Positions 1 to 7,779 of a stretch of DNA of 35,067 nt are shown here, in pieces. The first letter of the stretch is position 1; the number at the start of each line of letters is the position of its first letter. The translations under genes were made by a program, and so were the position numbers. The notes beneath the pieces are model-generated. The model did no database searches, was not told the DNA's origin, and saw nothing but the letters and a program-made list of their open reading frames with translations. Origin of the DNA: Prevotella sp. UBA2739 (lineage in GTDB: Bacteria; Bacteroidota; Bacteroidia; Bacteroidales; Bacteroidaceae); contig DEJV01000054.1 in assembly GCA_002353525.1 (NCBI GenBank), positions 3,230 to 38,296 of the forward strand. Reading direction: 5' to 3'.

Positions 1-686
1 ACGTTCAGGTAGTTCACGAAGATGCCCTGAGCCGTCTCCGGACGCAGGTACACCTTCATCGAGGCGTCGGCCGAGGCACCCATCTCGGTGGCAAACATCA
101 GGTTGAACTGGCGCACGTCGGTCCAGTTCTTCGTGCCGCTGATGGGGTCCACAATCTCCTCGTCCAGGATAATCTGCTTCAGCTCGTCCAGGTCGGGGCC
201 TTGCATGGCCTTGGCGTAACGCTCGTGCAGGGCGTCGCGCTTCTGCTTGGTCTCAGCCACACGCGGGCTGGTGGCCAGGTACTTCTCCTCGTCGAAGCTG
301 TCGCCGAAGCGTTTGCGGGCCTTCTCCACCTCTTTCTGTATCTTGTCGTCATACTTGGCAATCTGGTCCTCTATCAGCACGTCGGCACGATAGCGTTTCT
401 TCGAGTCGCGGTTGTCAATCAGAGGGTCGTTGAAGGCGTCCACATGTCCCGAGGCCTTCCAGATGGTGGGGTGCATGAAGATGGCCGAGTCAATGCCCAC
501 GATATTCTCGTGCAGCAGCACCATCGACTTCCACCAATACTGTTTGATATTGTTTTTCAGCTCCACACCGTTCTGACCGTAGTCATACACAGCGCCGAGA
601 CCGTCGTAAATTTCACTACTAGGGAAGACAAAGCCATACTCCTTGCAGTGGCTTACTATCTTCTTGAATACATCTTCTTGTGCCAT
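1..686 (-). CDS. glyS: Glycyl-tRNA synthetase, N-terminal part (cut by window edge)
   Basis: Cytoplasmic class II aminoacyl-tRNA synthetase that charges tRNA-Gly with glycine, of the single-chain type. Only the first 228 codons are present; the C-terminal half lies left of base 1. Translating the minus strand from the ATG at 686 gives MAQEDVFKKIVSHCKEYGF, followed by the family's YDGLGAVYDYGQNG stretch and, near the edge, VYLRPETAQGIF, which matches the motif 2 region of glycyl-tRNA synthetases. The start is supported by a TAnnTTTG promoter element at 715-722, leaving a leader of about 20 bases. It is divergent from the DUF4838 gene and functionally unrelated to it. Identification is firm; full length cannot be judged. 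Confidence 0.93.
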   Translation of the reverse strand, partial: MAQEDVFKKIVSHCKEYGFVFPSSEIYDGLGAVYDYGQNGVELKNNIKQYWWKSMVLLHENIVGIDSAIFMHPTIWKASGHVDAFNDPLIDNRDSKKRYRADVLIEDQIAKYDDKIQKEVEKARKRFGDSFDEEKYLATSPRVAETKQKRDALHERYAKAMQGPDLDELKQIILDEEIVDPISGTKNWTDVRQFNLMFATEMGASADASMKVYLRPETAQGIFVNYLN

Positions 687-714
687 AATTCTGCTAAATT
701 GATAATTTTGGCTG

Positions 715-722
715 CAAAGTTA
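715..722 (-). promoter_or_regulatory. Promoter -7 element of glyS
   Basis: On the minus strand this reads TAACTTTG, a match to the Bacteroidota -7 consensus TAnnTTTG. It lies 29 bases upstream of the glyS ATG at 686. The -33 region would fall around 740-745 and is weak, so it overlaps the -7 element of the divergent gene. Confidence 0.65.
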
Positions 723-744
723 CAATTTATTCGTCGAAAATCCG

Positions 745-752
745 TATCTTTG
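745..752 (+). promoter_or_regulatory. Promoter -7 element of the DUF4838 gene
   Basis: TATCTTTG fits TAnnTTTG. It is 22 bases from the opposing glyS -7 element, so the two promoters overlap in their upstream parts. Predicted transcription start is near 758, giving a leader of 18 to 27 bases depending on the start codon. Confidence 0.6.
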
Positions 753-784
753 CAACATTATTTAATAAAACCATCGTGAAGAAC

Positions 785-2977
785 ATGAAAATCAAAGCAT
801 TCCTCCTCTCTGTGGCCCTCTCCTGGGTGGCTGCCCATGCCGCATGCGCACAGGTCACCCTCGTGAAAAACGGAAAAGCCAAAGGACGCATCGTCTGCAC
901 CGCCCCCAACGCCGTCGACGACGAGGCCGCCAGCCTGCTGCAGACCTTCGTGGAGCGCATCTCCGGCGCCCGCCTCCCCATCGTCGCCTCCCAGCCTGCG
1001 CGCAAGGGCGACATCGTCATCGGCGGCACCACGCCACGGGCCGGCGAGGATGGCTTTGCCCTCGAGACGCGCGGACCCGTGCTCCACATCCTCAGCGGCG
1101 GCGACCGCGGCACCATCTACGGCGTCGTCACCCTGCTCGAACGCTTCTTGGGTGTCAGCTACTATGCCAAGGACACCTACACGCTCACGCCCGCAGCCAC
1201 CATCACCCTGCCGGCCATCGACCTCTCAGAGACACCCGCCTTCCGTTTCCGCCAGACCTTCAGCTACGGCAACGACGACCCCGTCTACCGGCGCTTCATG
1301 CGGCTCGAGGCCCACGACGAGCTCTTTGCCGCCGACATGTGGGTGCACACGTTCAACCAGATCCTGCCCGCCGACGTCTACGGCAAGGCCCATCCCGAAT
1401 ACTACTCCATGATCAACGGGCGGCGACAGCCCGGCACCCACAGCCAGTGGTGCCTCACCAACAACGACGTGTTCGAGCTCGCCTGTCAGAAGATAGACTC
1501 CATCTTCCGCGCCAACCCCGGGCGGCGCATCATCTCCGTCAGCCAGAACGACGGCAACGGCACCTACTGCCAGTGTCCCGAATGCAAGCGCGTGGAAGAG
1601 GAAGAGGGAGCCGTGTCGGGCAACTACGTGCGCTTCCTCAACAAGCTCGCGCGGCGCTTCCCCGACAAGGAGTTCTCCACCCTCGCCTACCTCTTCACCA
1701 TGAACCCGCCGAAGAAGACCCGTCCCCTGCCCAACGTCAACATCATGCTCTGCGACATCGACTGCAAGCGCGAGGTGCCCCTCACCGACAACGAGTCGGG
1801 CCGCCAGTTCGTGCGCGCCCTGGAGGGATGGTCGGCCATCAGCGACAACATCTTCATCTGGGACTACGTCATCAACTTCGACGGCGTGGTCACCCCCTTC
1901 CCCAATTTCCATTGCCTGCAGCAGAACATCAGCCTCTTCCAGCGCAACCATGCCACCATGCTCTTCGAGCAGAACATGCCCACGCGCGGCACCGACTTCC
2001 TCGAGCTCAAGGCGTGGATGCTCGCCAAGCTCATGTGGAATCCCCGGCAGGACGCCGACTCGCTCATGCGCCAGTTCATGCGCGGCTACTACCGCGACGC
2101 CGCCCCCTACCTCTACCAGTACCAGAAGCTGCTGCAGGGCGCCCTGCTCGCCAGCGGCACGCCCCTCTGGATCTACGACTCGCCCATCACCCATAAGCAG
2201 GGAATGCTCAACGCCGCCCTCTGCCGCACCTACAACCAGCTGTTCGACCAGGCCGAGCAGGCCGTCCGCGCCGACACTGTCGTGCTCAACCGCGTGCGCC
2301 TGTCGCGCCTGCCCCTGCAGTACTCCGAGCTCGAGATTGCCCGCACCAACCCCCACCGCGACGCCGAGGCCACGCGCCGCCAGCTCGACCTCTTCGAGCA
2401 GCGCACCGCCCAGCTGGGCGTCAGCACCCTCAACGAGCGCGGCAACCGTCCCGAGGACTACTGCCGCCTCTACCGCCAGCGGTTCCTGCCCGTCAACGAG
2501 CGCAACGTCGCCCTGGGCGCGAAGGTCACCTTCCTCAGCCAGCCCACGGGCAGGTACAACGACTTTGGGGCGAAGGCCCTCACCGACGGCCTCTACGGCG
2601 GCACCACCTATGTGGAGAGCTGGGTAGGATGGGAAGGCCGCGATGCCGACTTCATTGTCGACCTGGGTCAGCCGCAGCCGTTCACCGAGGTCACCGCCGA
2701 CTTCCTGTTACAGTCGGGCGCCTGGATCCTGTGGCCCGAGCGCGTCACCTATACCGTCTCTTCCGACGGTCAGACGTGGCAGCCCTTTGGCAGCTACCCG
2801 TTCACCGAGGACCGTTCGCTCAGCGTGAAGTTCCTCGATGCCACCGTCACCGTTCCACAGCCCGTCACCGCCCGTTATGTGCGCGTCACCGTCAAGGGCA
2901 TCGGCAAATGTCCGTCGTGGCACTATGGCGTCGGCTACGACGCCTGGTTCTTTGTCGACGAGGTGAAGGTCAGATAA
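785..2977 (+). CDS. DUF4838 glycosidase-like protein with C-terminal F5/8 (discoidin-like) domain
   Basis: Probably a secreted glycoside hydrolase. The N-terminus is a signal peptide ending near AHAACAQ. Residues about 25-140 look like the alpha-glucuronidase N-terminal fold (IVIGGTTPRAGEDGF, FLGVSYYAKDTY). The DUF4838 core follows, with the family's SQNDGNGTYCQCPEC segment at about residues 253-267 from this start, holding three close cysteines. From about residue 572 to the end there is a jelly-roll F5/8-type domain (LTDGLYGG, FIVDLGQ, ARYVRVTVKGIG). I recall DUF4838 as the basis of CAZy GH163, which cuts within complex N-glycan antennae; this would suit the facing PUL but needs checking. 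An in-frame GTG at 776 is an alternative start. The gene is markedly GC-rich (roughly 70% in lines I counted) compared with its neighbours. Confidence 0.82.
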   Translation: MKIKAFLLSVALSWVAAHAACAQVTLVKNGKAKGRIVCTAPNAVDDEAASLLQTFVERISGARLPIVASQPARKGDIVIGGTTPRAGEDGFALETRGPVLHILSGGDRGTIYGVVTLLERFLGVSYYAKDTYTLTPAATITLPAIDLSETPAFRFRQTFSYGNDDPVYRRFMRLEAHDELFAADMWVHTFNQILPADVYGKAHPEYYSMINGRRQPGTHSQWCLTNNDVFELACQKIDSIFRANPGRRIISVSQNDGNGTYCQCPECKRVEEEEGAVSGNYVRFLNKLARRFPDKEFSTLAYLFTMNPPKKTRPLPNVNIMLCDIDCKREVPLTDNESGRQFVRALEGWSAISDNIFIWDYVINFDGVVTPFPNFHCLQQNISLFQRNHATMLFEQNMPTRGTDFLELKAWMLAKLMWNPRQDADSLMRQFMRGYYRDAAPYLYQYQKLLQGALLASGTPLWIYDSPITHKQGMLNAALCRTYNQLFDQAEQAVRADTVVLNRVRLSRLPLQYSELEIARTNPHRDAEATRRQLDLFEQRTAQLGVSTLNERGNRPEDYCRLYRQRFLPVNERNVALGAKVTFLSQPTGRYNDFGAKALTDGLYGGTTYVESWVGWEGRDADFIVDLGQPQPFTEVTADFLLQSGAWILWPERVTYTVSSDGQTWQPFGSYPFTEDRSLSVKFLDATVTVPQPVTARYVRVTVKGIGKCPSWHYGVGYDAWFFVDEVKVR

Positions 2978-3110
2978 GGCTCATGGGTAAATCTCAATTG
3001 TCAATTGTCAACTATCAATTATTTCAACTTCCCTTCCGGGGGAGTCGGAGGGGGCTCATCCTCCATTCTCAATTTATTAAAGATTTGGGGACACAAACAA
3101 GGCAAAATTT

Positions 3111-3248
3111 GATTTGCTAACAAATTAAGGTGCGATTTGTTAACAAATTAAGATGCGATTTGTTAACAAATTGATGTGTAATTTGCTAACAAATTGAGGT
3201 GTAATTTGATAACAAATTGGAGTGTAATTTGCTAACAAATTGAAAATT
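3111..3248. repeat. Six tandem 23-bp repeats, each with a palindrome
   Basis: Units begin at 3111, 3134, 3157, 3180, 3203 and 3226; the last is degenerate at its 3' end. The shared core is ATTTGNTAACAAAT, with arms ATTTG and CAAAT. In the second and third units N is T and the 14 bases are a perfect palindrome. The array lies between two converging genes and encodes no plausible protein. It could be a protein-binding array, a transcription-blocking structure or a tandem repeat without function; the sequence alone does not decide. Confidence 0.88.
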
Positions 3249-3302
3249 GATGTTTATTCGCTAGGCTTGTTAGAACTTTAGAAACATAAAAACTCCATTC
3301 TT

Positions 3303-4784
3303 TCACTCCGCCAAATATGCCCCCACCTCGTTGATGCAGAGGGGTCCGCGGGAATCGAGGAAACGGATGCGTAGCTGGGTGGCTGTGACGGTGGGGAACA
3401 CGAGGATGCGCTTATGGCCGATGGTGGTGGTCTGCTCTCCGCAGCGGACATCGTGCCACGTCAGCCCGTCGGAAGTGTATTCGGCAACAAACTGCCTGAC
3501 GCGCTGGCCGAGGGGGATGTACTCTTGCAACACAAGACGGTTGAACGACTGGGGACTGCTGAAACGGAACGTGAGGGTGGCGGCATGGACGCCGTCGGCG
3601 GTGGCCCAGTAGCTGTCGTAATGGTGGTCGGTGACATTCTTGGCCTTGTAGGCCCTGCCCCGCACATTGCCGGCCACAACCTTGGCGCCGCGCAGGAGGT
3701 TGTGGGCAAAGATGCGGTCGAGCTTCTGACGGAAGGCCTTGAGGTTGGCCACGTCGGTGGGATGCATGCGGCCGGTGCGCGTGACGGGCACGTTGAGCAG
3801 GAAGGTGGCATTGCGGCCTACATTCTTGTAATACAGGTCGACGAGCTGGTCGGCACTGAGGATGCCCTTCTCGTTGTCGGCCTCGTGGTAGAACCAGTGG
3901 GGACGACGGATGGAGACGTCGCACTCGGCGGGCACCCACACCTCGCCATCCTCGGCGCCGGTGGTGGAATAGCTGGCATCGAAGGCGGGACGGTCGTCAC
4001 CGCGGCGCAGCATGGCCCAGTTGGTCTCGCCGGCTATGCCGTCCTCATTGCCCACCCAGCGGCAGCCGGGGCCGCCATTGGAGAAGATGATGGCCTGTGG
4101 CTGCAGCTCGCGCACATAGCTGAAGAGCGTGGGGAAGTCGTAGTAGTGCTCCTTGTCGATGCTGCGTTTCTCGTCGGCTCCGCCATACCAGCCGTCACCG
4201 CCGTTGGCTCCGTCGAACCATACCTCGAACAACTCACCGTAGTTGGAGAGCAACTCACGCAGTTGTTTCTTGTAGTAGTCGACATAGGCGGGGGTGGCAT
4301 AGGTGGCCTGATGACGGTCCCAAGGCGAGAGATAGACGCCGAACTTGAGTCCGTGGCGGCGGCAGGCGTCGGCGAGCTCGCCCACGACATCGCCCTTGCC
4401 GCCCTTGTAGGGGCTGTTGCGCACGCTGTAGTCGGTGTGCTGGGAGGGCCACAGGCAGAAGCCGTCATGGTGCTTGGCGGTGAGGATGACTCCCTTCATG
4501 CCTCCGGCCTTGAGGGCCTCGGCCCACTGGTCGACATCGCAGTAGCCGAGCGTGGGGTTGAAGAGGGAGACGGGACTGTTGCCATAGCCCCACTCCACGC
4601 CGTCGTCACCACTGTAGGTGTCGGGACCGTAATGGATGAAGGCATAGGTCTCCATGCGCTGCCACGCCACCTGATGGGCGGTGGGCACGGGGAGCACGGG
4701 CTTGGGTGGACGGACCTTGGCGCAGAGGGACGGCGGCAGCAGGAGGGCGCAGAGGACGAGGACGGAGTAAAGGCGATGGTTCAT
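3303..4784 (-). CDS. GH29 alpha-L-fucosidase with C-terminal F5/8 domain
   Basis: Predicted exo-enzyme that releases alpha-linked L-fucose from glycans, exported by an N-terminal signal peptide (VLVLCALLLPPSLCA) that lacks a proper lipobox, so it is likely periplasmic. Family signs include FIHYGPDTYSGDDGVEWG (49-66), LTAKHHDGFCLWPS (101-114), KFGVYLSPWDRH (147-158) and VWFDGANGGDGW (188-199), where D191 is in the position of the GH29 nucleophile. From about residue 360 there is a discoidin-like module (YWATADGVHAATLTFRF, RIRFLDSRGPLCINEVGAY). At 493 residues it has the usual length for this two-domain form. It is the last gene of PUL 1, 21 bases after the DUF1573 gene. The acid/base residue could not be assigned by eye. 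Confidence 0.93.
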   Translation of the reverse strand: MNHRLYSVLVLCALLLPPSLCAKVRPPKPVLPVPTAHQVAWQRMETYAFIHYGPDTYSGDDGVEWGYGNSPVSLFNPTLGYCDVDQWAEALKAGGMKGVILTAKHHDGFCLWPSQHTDYSVRNSPYKGGKGDVVGELADACRRHGLKFGVYLSPWDRHQATYATPAYVDYYKKQLRELLSNYGELFEVWFDGANGGDGWYGGADEKRSIDKEHYYDFPTLFSYVRELQPQAIIFSNGGPGCRWVGNEDGIAGETNWAMLRRGDDRPAFDASYSTTGAEDGEVWVPAECDVSIRRPHWFYHEADNEKGILSADQLVDLYYKNVGRNATFLLNVPVTRTGRMHPTDVANLKAFRQKLDRIFAHNLLRGAKVVAGNVRGRAYKAKNVTDHHYDSYWATADGVHAATLTFRFSSPQSFNRLVLQEYIPLGQRVRQFVAEYTSDGLTWHDVRCGEQTTTIGHKRILVFPTVTATQLRIRFLDSRGPLCINEVGAYLAE

Positions 4785-4805
4785 GGATGGGAAGGGGTTA
4801 AAGGG

Positions 4806-5546
4806 TTACGGAAGGGGCAGCCAGACGATTTTGAGGGGTTGGAGGTCACGGCCGTTGACTCGGGGGATGACCTGGATGGCGCGCCGGTAGGGGTACTGGC
4901 GGACGGCACGGTAACGGGCATAGACCTTGGTGCGCTCGCCGGGCTTGAGCACCAGACGGTCGGGGAACTGCAGCACCTGATTGTTGGGGCGGCGGACGAA
5001 CTCGACGGTCATGGGCTTGGGACTGTCGTTGGCCACGAGCAGACGGATGGTCTTCTCCTCGCCCACCTGCATGGGCGGGAAGGGAAGCACGCGATGGCTC
5101 ATATACAAGCCCGCGCCATAGGCATAGGGATGGTCCTCGGTGACGGGATGGCGCATGCCGACGACGTTGCCTTTCACCCAGACGCGGGTGTAGTAGCGGC
5201 CGCCGTTGAGCAGGAGCACGGCCTCCTTGGAGAACTTGCCGGGCCGGTGGTCGGGATTGTAGGTGATGGTGACGCGCGTGGTGCGGCCGGGACGGACGGG
5301 CTCCCGGGAGAACTGTGCCGTGGTGCATCCGCACCAGGCATTGACGTCGCTGATGGTGATGATGTCGCGGGTGCGGTTGGTGAAGGTGAAGGTGTGGCTC
5401 ACCTTGCCGTCGGCCTCGCGGATGGTGCCGAAGTCGTGGATGCGCTGGTCGTACTGGAATGCCTCAAGGAAAACAGATTCCTGAGCTCTGCACACGGCAA
5501 AGCCCAGGAATAAGAGTGAGAGGGTCAATAGTCGACGGATGGTCAT
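4806..5546 (-). CDS. DUF1573 domain protein within PUL 1
   Basis: Function unknown. The 246-residue protein has a signal peptide (LTLSLLFLGFAVCRAQ) with no lipobox, so export to the periplasm is expected. Its first half matches DUF1573: HDFGTIREADGKVSHTFTF, then NAWCGCTTAQFSREPVRPG with the typical CGCT, then VTITYNPDHRPGKFSK. The second half (QVGEEKTIRLLVANDSPKPMTV) looks like a second immunoglobulin-like domain. DUF1573 domains resemble ASH/MSP-type beta-sandwiches and are common in Bacteroidota exported proteins; their role is not settled. The gene sits in the PUL 1 transcript, 15 bases after the F5/8 lipoprotein and 21 before the fucosidase, so a role in glycan use or assembly of its proteins is an inference from position only. 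Confidence 0.85.
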   Translation of the reverse strand: MTIRRLLTLSLLFLGFAVCRAQESVFLEAFQYDQRIHDFGTIREADGKVSHTFTFTNRTRDIITISDVNAWCGCTTAQFSREPVRPGRTTRVTITYNPDHRPGKFSKEAVLLLNGGRYYTRVWVKGNVVGMRHPVTEDHPYAYGAGLYMSHRVLPFPPMQVGEEKTIRLLVANDSPKPMTVEFVRRPNNQVLQFPDRLVLKPGERTKVYARYRAVRQYPYRRAIQVIPRVNGRDLQPLKIVWLPLP

Positions 5547-5561
5547 ACTATGTGATGGGGT

Positions 5562-6518
5562 TTATTCTGCATAGACGGTGACGGCATCCATACCAAAGTG
5601 GTAGTAGCCCCAGATGTCGGTGGTATAGGTCAGCTTGATGTAACGGGCGGGAACAGCGCCATAGAGCACATAGTAGCGCCAGTTACGCTCTAACGACATA
5701 CTGTTGGTCTGACCGCACTCGACCCATTGAGCGCCGTCGGTGCTCAACGAGACTGCCATCACCACGTCGGGAGAATAGTTGTAATAGAGCGGCAGGAACG
5801 CCAGGCCGGTGACTTTCTTCTCGGCCTTCATGTCGATGACATAGGTGCCGTCTTCCCAGCCATCCCAGTCGCCGTTCATGACATAAGCGAGATCGTCCTT
5901 GTCGCAACTCCATGCAGCCATTTCCTCGGCAGGGATGGCCGTGCCGCGCATCTGGTCGGAGCGTGCGCCGTCGTTGATAATCTTTTCCTCGGTGTTGATG
6001 ACGATGTAGGCGACACCGCGCTCCTGGCTGGCCTTACCGGAGCCCTGCACCTGGCTGATGCGGAAGGGGACGATGTAGGCCTTCTCGGTGAGCTGTGCCA
6101 GGCTAGACTCGGGCACGCTGACCTGGATGGAGTCGGCAGAAGCATACTCGCTGGGCTGGATATGGGCCACGGCATTGGTCAGACTGACCACACCGTCGGG
6201 GACGGCGGCGTAGTTGGTGCCGTGGGCGGCATTAAACTGCTCGACGAGCGAGTTGTCCATGACCACCGACACGGTGGTGGGAGCGTCGGCGGGGCGCAGG
6301 ATCTTGGCGGGGAACTTGGCCTCGAAGGCTCCGATATGGCTGACGGGGGTATGGATGACCATATAGCTGCGGGTGTTGTCGCCACCGAGATTGAAATAGA
6401 CGAGATTGTCGGGATTGCCCGTCACATCGTAGCTTTCGTCGCTGCCGCACGAGGCGAGGGTGAGTGCCGCTGCGGCCACGAAGCTATAAGCGAAATATTT
6501 AAACATACTTTTTTTCAT
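5562..6518 (-). CDS. DUF1735 / F5/8 surface glycan-binding lipoprotein
   Basis: Predicted outer-membrane lipoprotein that binds glycan for the SusCD importer. The N-terminus has a signal with lipobox LASC and acylated C24, followed by an acidic GSDESYD run that is typical of surface export in Bacteroidota. Residues about 35-160 form a DUF1735 domain (VVMDNSLVEQFNAAHGTNYAAVPDGVVSL). Residues about 185-318 form a discoidin-like module ending in ARYIKLTYTTDIWGYYHFGMDAVTVYAE. The length of 318 is usual. It is the fifth gene of PUL 1, 21 bases after the LamG protein. DUF1735 with F5/8 or LamG partners is the usual company of GH18 endoglycosidases in Bacteroides N-glycan loci. The ligand is not determined. 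Confidence 0.88.
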   Translation of the reverse strand: MKKSMFKYFAYSFVAAAALTLASCGSDESYDVTGNPDNLVYFNLGGDNTRSYMVIHTPVSHIGAFEAKFPAKILRPADAPTTVSVVMDNSLVEQFNAAHGTNYAAVPDGVVSLTNAVAHIQPSEYASADSIQVSVPESSLAQLTEKAYIVPFRISQVQGSGKASQERGVAYIVINTEEKIINDGARSDQMRGTAIPAEEMAAWSCDKDDLAYVMNGDWDGWEDGTYVIDMKAEKKVTGLAFLPLYYNYSPDVVMAVSLSTDGAQWVECGQTNSMSLERNWRYYVLYGAVPARYIKLTYTTDIWGYYHFGMDAVTVYAE

Positions 6519-6539
6519 ACGTGATATCCTCCTTATTGT

Positions 6540-7754
6540 TTATTGAGCGCACTTGTTGATGTCGTCTTTCACCCACTCAATGTGGTTAGCGGCATCGGGA
6601 GTAGGCAGCATGTCACCCTCGTAGATGGCACGGCTGGTCTTGCTCCAATCCATGTCGAAGCCGTTGCCGGTAGCATCCTTGAAAATGTGGCCTTCGCCCT
6701 CGTTGAACTTCCAGTAAGCCTTCAGGCCATCGGAGTTGGCTGCCACACCGCAGAGGCCGCCCAGTATCTCGCTGGCCGAGAGGGCACGGTCCCAGACACG
6801 GAACTCGCAGAAGCGGTGGCTGAAGAACTGACGTGTGTTGTAGCCGCCCCACGACATACCCATCTCGAAACGCTGGAAGTTGATGCCATCGGGATTCTTA
6901 CCAGTCATCGAGTTGTCGAGCACGCCATTGACGTAGAACAGCAGGTTGGAGCCGTCCCAGACGATAGAGAGCAGATACCAGGTGTTGTTGGTAAACTCTG
7001 TGTTCGACATCAGGGTTCCACAAGGTGTCATCACCTGCAACTTGTTGGAGGTGTTGGCCTCGTTGAAACGGAGCAGCAATGCCTTTGTCTCATCGGCCTG
7101 CTCGAGGGCGCAATAACGCTGCGGACCTTTATTAGCCAATCCTGTGGGATAGATCTTCATCTCGTAGGTGAAGGTAGAGAGCGGAATGGGCTTGTCGAAA
7201 ATGAAGTTCGACGAGGCACTTGAGTTGGCGTTGACGGCAGCGAAGCTGATGACGCGCGAGATGCGCAGATAGATGGTGCGCGAGCCGGTCATCACGTCGG
7301 TGAGTCCACCGGCGACACTCTTGATGGTGACAGGAACCATGTACGTACAACCTTCTTCAAATGCCTCGGTGCTGAGCACCTTGACGACGGCTGCCGACGA
7401 GATGGCGCTGCCCTCCTTCATGACCACCTCCTGGTCGGTGAGCTCGACGGCTCCCTCGGGGATGGGATAATAGTTGGTCTTGTTGATGGCATTGTACTCT
7501 TCCACCTTCTCACGGTCGATGGCCATAACCATACGGACATCGGAAGGTACTTTCTCGGTGGCCTGAACGGTCACGGCATAGCTGGCGGGGGTATCCTCGA
7601 CCACGAACTTCACCACCGGATTGTTCTCGGTGCCAGAGATGTAGAGGGCCGAATGGTCGTAGTCGAAACCGCCATCGCTGCGGCAGCCGGTGAGCAGCAG
7701 GGCAAGTGCTGCCATGGCTACTGCGGATGCCTTTGAAAATATATTCTTATTCAT
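6540..7754 (-). CDS. DUF1735 / LamG-like surface lipoprotein
   Basis: Predicted surface glycan-binding lipoprotein. The signal ends in LLLTGC with C24 as the lipid anchor. A DUF1735 domain covers about residues 45-165 (VMAIDREKVEEYNAINKTNYYPIP shows the family's asparagine-tyrosine turn). The C-terminal part, about residues 185-380, is a concanavalin-like LamG/pentraxin fold: FTYEMKIYPTG, WYLLSIVWDGSNLLFYVNG, FCEFRVWDRALSASEI and LKAYWKFNEGEG. It parallels the next gene: the same N-terminal domain, but LamG in place of F5/8, so the two may bind different parts of one glycan. It lies 25 bases after the GH18 gene. Binding specificity cannot be read from sequence. Confidence 0.88.
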   Translation of the reverse strand: MNKNIFSKASAVAMAALALLLTGCRSDGGFDYDHSALYISGTENNPVVKFVVEDTPASYAVTVQATEKVPSDVRMVMAIDREKVEEYNAINKTNYYPIPEGAVELTDQEVVMKEGSAISSAAVVKVLSTEAFEEGCTYMVPVTIKSVAGGLTDVMTGSRTIYLRISRVISFAAVNANSSASSNFIFDKPIPLSTFTYEMKIYPTGLANKGPQRYCALEQADETKALLLRFNEANTSNKLQVMTPCGTLMSNTEFTNNTWYLLSIVWDGSNLLFYVNGVLDNSMTGKNPDGINFQRFEMGMSWGGYNTRQFFSHRFCEFRVWDRALSASEILGGLCGVAANSDGLKAYWKFNEGEGHIFKDATGNGFDMDWSKTSRAIYEGDMLPTPDAANHIEWVKDDINKCAQ

Positions 7755-7779
7755 TGTCTTGCAATTTTATGGTTGTTGA

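Noticed and set aside
201..779. A 192-codon open frame on the plus strand over glyS
   Set aside because: It is antisense to the conserved synthetase gene and runs through both promoters.
3111..3248. Possible CRISPR array
   Set aside because: Repeats are directly adjacent with no unique spacers, the 23-bp unit is entirely repeated, and no cas gene is in the window.
3414..5513. A 699-codon open frame on the plus strand across the GH29 and DUF1573 genes
   Set aside because: It is antisense to two clear genes, has no domain resemblance and reflects the third-position G/C bias of the real frames. Similar long shadow frames at 1226-2356 (minus), 844-2196 (plus), 10607-11845 (plus) and 14540-16162 (plus) were set aside for the same reason.
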